A program made the translations under genes and the position numbers. From Cichorium intybus (lineage: Eukaryota > Streptophyta > Magnoliopsida > Asterales > Asteraceae), in NCBI GenBank assembly GCA_023525715.1, contig CM042016.1:62285882-62349881 (forward strand): a stretch of 64,000 nucleotides of DNA. The letters run 5' to 3'. Below, in pieces: positions 61,716 to 64,000 of the stretch (positions are counted from its first letter, which is position 1; each line of letters opens with the position of its first letter). The notes below the pieces were generated by a model, which ran no database searches, was not told the DNA's origin, and worked only from the letters and a program-made list of their open reading frames with translations.

Positions 61716-63283
61716 CTATCGCGAGGCGTAAGCAATCACCCTGCCTCGTTGCATCAAGACTGCCCCCAATCCCGTGATAGATGCATCGCAATAAACTACC
61801 ATGTCCTCCATGCCTTCAGGCAACGTCAAAACTGGAGCTTCACACAATTTCCGCCGCAAAGTCTCAAAAGCCTGCTGCTGCTCCTCATCCCACCGAAAAG
61901 CAGCGTTTTTCTTAGTTAGCCGAGTCAAAGGTACCGCAATATTTGAGAAGTCTTGGATGAAACGACGATAATAACCAGCCAAACACAAGAAACTTCTAAT
62001 TTCAGAGGGAGTCTTCGGAACCTCCCACCGCATCACGGCCTCCACCTTAGCCGGGTCTACCATAATTCCTTTCTCGTTGACAATGTGACCCAAAAGCTGG
62101 ACCTCCCGAAGCCAAAAGTCACACTTGGGTAATTTTGCATAAAGCTTCTCGTTCCTTAAGGTCTCTAATACTTCCTTTAAGTGTTGTTCATGTTGTTCCC
62201 TGCTCCGAGAGTAGACTAAGATGTCGTCAATGAAAACTATAACCGACCGATCCAACATCGGTCGACACACCCGATTCATTAGGTCCATAAAAGCTGTAGG
62301 GGCATTGGTCAGTCCAAACGGCATCACTACAAACTCGAAGTGGCCGTACCTCGTCCGAAAAGCCGTCTTCGGGATGTCTTCCTCCCGTACTCGCATTTGA
62401 TGGTATCCTGAACGCAAATCAATTTTTGAAAACCACGAAGCGCCCTGCAATTGATCGAATAAGTCGTCGATGCAAGGTAATGGATATCGATTCTTCACCG
62501 TAAGCTTGTTCAGCTCGCGATAATCTATACACATCCTATTGGAACCATCCTTCTTCTTAACAAACAAAATAGGCGCTCCCCACGGTGAGCAACTGGGTCG
62601 AATAAATCCCTTATCCAACAATTCCCGAAGTTGGATAGACAACTCAAGCATTTCAGGAGGCGCAAGACGATACGGTGCTTTAGCTATTGGAGCCGCACCG
62701 GGAGTTAAGTCGATCTTAAATTCCACCTGTCTCTCTGGCAGTACACCAGGCAGGTCCTCAGGAAAAACATCAGGAAAATCCCGAACCACTAGTATATCAC
62801 CTGCTTTCTGCTGTGGCTTCTTTTCTCGAGTGTCTACAACATAAGCCACGAATCCCGAACCTCCATGTTGAAAATGTCTACATGCTCTAGCAACTGAACA
62901 GAAAACTGCACCTTGATTCTTTCTCTCGCCCTGCACAACCAGCTCTCCCCCACTTGGGGTTTGAATACACACTCGCTTGTTCTTACAATCGATCCATGAT
63001 TCATGCTGACCCATCCAATCCATACCGATGATGACTCGAGAGTCACTCAACGGTATAGGGATGAGATCGATCGAAAACTTTATTCCTTGAATCACTACTT
63101 CGCATCCTCGATAAACACTAGTCACTTGCACGGCTTTATCATCCGCAATTTCTACTTCTAGCGGCCGATGAAGAGTTCCTAAAGCGATACCGAAACTCTT
63201 TCCCAACGCGGCAGACACAAAAGAATGACTAGCACCCGAATCAAATAGTGCAAAGGTAGGCGTAGAGTTGACTAAGAATGTTC
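61716..63283 (-). pseudogene. Gypsy 2 protease, reverse transcriptase and start of RNase H
   Basis: In the same frame as the downstream integrase. It opens after the GT-AG segment with GTFLVNSTPTFALFDSGASH, the aspartic protease site, continues through MDWMGQHESWIDC, then RT with MCIDYRELNKLTVKNRYPLP, FSKIDLRSGYHQ and the catalytic FIDDILVYSRS (near 62240-62208), and enters RNase H (VYCDASITGLGAVLMQ). It ends at TAG 61716-61718 where related elements have glutamine in YASRQLK. Without that codon pol would be open from 63283 to 59928. Confidence 0.92.
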
Positions 63284-63351
63284 CTAATCAAAGCATAATA
63301 TACGTATTAATTACACACACCACAAACACGAGGCAAGTAAAGAAAGAGTAC
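63284..63351 (-). other. 68-bp GT-AG segment between gag and protease (intron-like)
   Basis: On the minus strand it begins GTACTC and ends TGATTAG, is AT-rich with a T-rich 3' part and contains in-frame stops. Removing it joins DVVTG to TFLVNS, the uninterrupted text expected for this family. Splicing is inferred, not shown. Confidence 0.55.
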
Positions 63352-63994
63352 CCGTGACGACGTCGGGCGCATCTAGTGCCTCCTCGGCGGTCATGACGAA
63401 TGCTCAACCCTTGGTCTTAGGGGCTTCCCTTTTCCCCTGCCTACCATCGGTAATCCGGAGTGTAGTGGGTGCTGGATTCTGAACCACTCCCTGAGTCAGA
63501 CGGGGACACTGGGCCTTGAAGTGGCCTACCTGATTACAATTAAAACAAATCTTGACCTCTTGTCGACAATCTTTAGCATAGTGGCCTTCCTTCCCACATT
63601 TATGGCATATTAATACCCAGCAACGCCCCTCATGATTTCTTCCATATTTACCACACTTACCCTGGCTCCTTTGCCCTTGCTTTCCCTGATCTGCCCCTCG
63701 AAACTTCTTCGACACCTGCTGAGTCTGAGTAGGCGCTGGACGCTTATGCTTTTGTTGGGTTTCCAATTCCAACTCTCGGGCCCGAGCGGCCACGATCATA
63801 TCAGTAAGAGTCTGGTGTCTAGCAGCAGACACAAATTCCCGAATGTCAGTGCGAAGCATCGCCAAGTATCGTGTCATCCTCATGCGCTCGGTTGCTGCAA
63901 ACTCTGGACATAAGAGTGCTCGCTCATTAAACTTTTTGGTGATCTCCGTCACCGTCTCAGTAGTCTGGGTCAGATTGAGGTATTCCTGCGCCAA
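63352..63994 (-). pseudogene. Gypsy 2 gag, C-terminal part, with zinc knuckles
   Basis: The frame enters from outside the window. It has a capsid-like end (MRMTRYLAMLRTDIREFV), a basic region, and two clear CCHC knuckles: CHKCGKEGHYAKDC and CFNCNQVGHFKAQC (about 63620-63510). It stops at TGA 63404-63406, placed where relatives have arginine (KGRAFVMTAEEA). The same frame then reads AFVMTAEEALDAPDVVTG up to the GT-AG segment. This protein would package the element RNA. Confidence 0.9.
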
Positions 63995-64000
63995 GCGTTC

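Larger units (their letters stand above)
58480..64000 (-). mobile_element. Gypsy 2: Tekay-like Ty3/gypsy element, cut by the window edge
   Basis: From right to left: gag (past 63994 to 63352), a 68-bp GT-AG segment, protease, RT, RNase H, integrase with chromodomain-like end (to 59928), polypurine tract and 3' LTR (59932-58480). The 5' LTR is outside. It is inserted in copia D. Coding is nearly intact, with two nonsense codons only, so it is younger than its host element. Confidence 0.92.

Overview
This window looks like plant nuclear heterochromatin: AT-rich intergenic DNA built almost wholly from nested, decaying transposable elements. Plant-type LTR-retrotransposon lineages (Tekay-like chromoviruses, an Athila-like element, SIRE-like and Tork/Angela-like copia), an L1-type LINE, hAT and Mutator MITEs, Helitron ends and long (TA)n tracts point to a eudicot. 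The style resembles Asteraceae, but the window itself does not prove this. I found no intact host gene. Host genes appear only as fragments: a GRF-type zinc-finger pseudogene (12.8-13.0 kb), one exon resembling histidinol-phosphate aminotransferase (18.6 kb) and an arginine/serine-rich exon (33.2 kb).

Layout. 1-12.1 kb: a plus-oriented gypsy LTR (right end at 12125) is split by a complete but defective Tekay-like gypsy element on the minus strand (2115-10604, TSD CCAGG). That element carries a hAT MITE, and its 3' LTR has lost 1.96 kb. 12.1-15.2 kb: the GRF pseudogene and another hAT MITE. 15.2-20.6 kb: a candidate Helitron between two long (TA)n tracts, carrying the aminotransferase-like exon, with a second Helitron 3' end abutting it. 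21.6-24.8 kb: a decayed LINE containing a MITE and the 3' end of a copia element (copia C). 24.8-30.2 kb: an Athila-like element with one LTR, a primer-binding site, an acidic ORF broken by three stops and an Athila ORF1, but no polymerase. 30.2-32.5 kb: a probable solo LTR. 33.8-40.7 kb: 5'-truncated copia A with decayed gag-pol and a 3' LTR. 41-46 kb: a Helitron end, a tandem duplication, a Mutator-like foldback element and compound microsatellites. 46.2-49.3 kb: a probable gypsy solo LTR. 49.9-55.5 kb: copia B, complete with TSD TTTTA but encoding only gag, containing a 362-bp palindrome and a hAT MITE. 55.5-64 kb: a three-level nest, with a plus-strand copia remnant interrupted by minus-strand copia D, itself interrupted by a second Tekay-like gypsy element that runs off the right edge.

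How the parts relate. Copia A, B and C share their 3' noncoding block, so B looks like a gag-only derivative of the A-type element, and A supplies the empty site for the MITE inside B. The two gypsy pol genes are close to full length and are inactivated by isolated stops and frameshifts. The least explained signals are: five hairpins in the gypsy 2 LTR with a constant 14-nt loop and covarying stems; the 362-bp palindrome in copia B; a CpG-rich 10-mer upstream of TATA boxes in two unrelated retrotransposon lineages; a 68-bp GT-AG segment splitting gag from protease in gypsy 2; and a hAT MITE carrying both a tRNA-like B box and an snRNA-type USE/TATA promoter. All comparisons were made by eye without database search.
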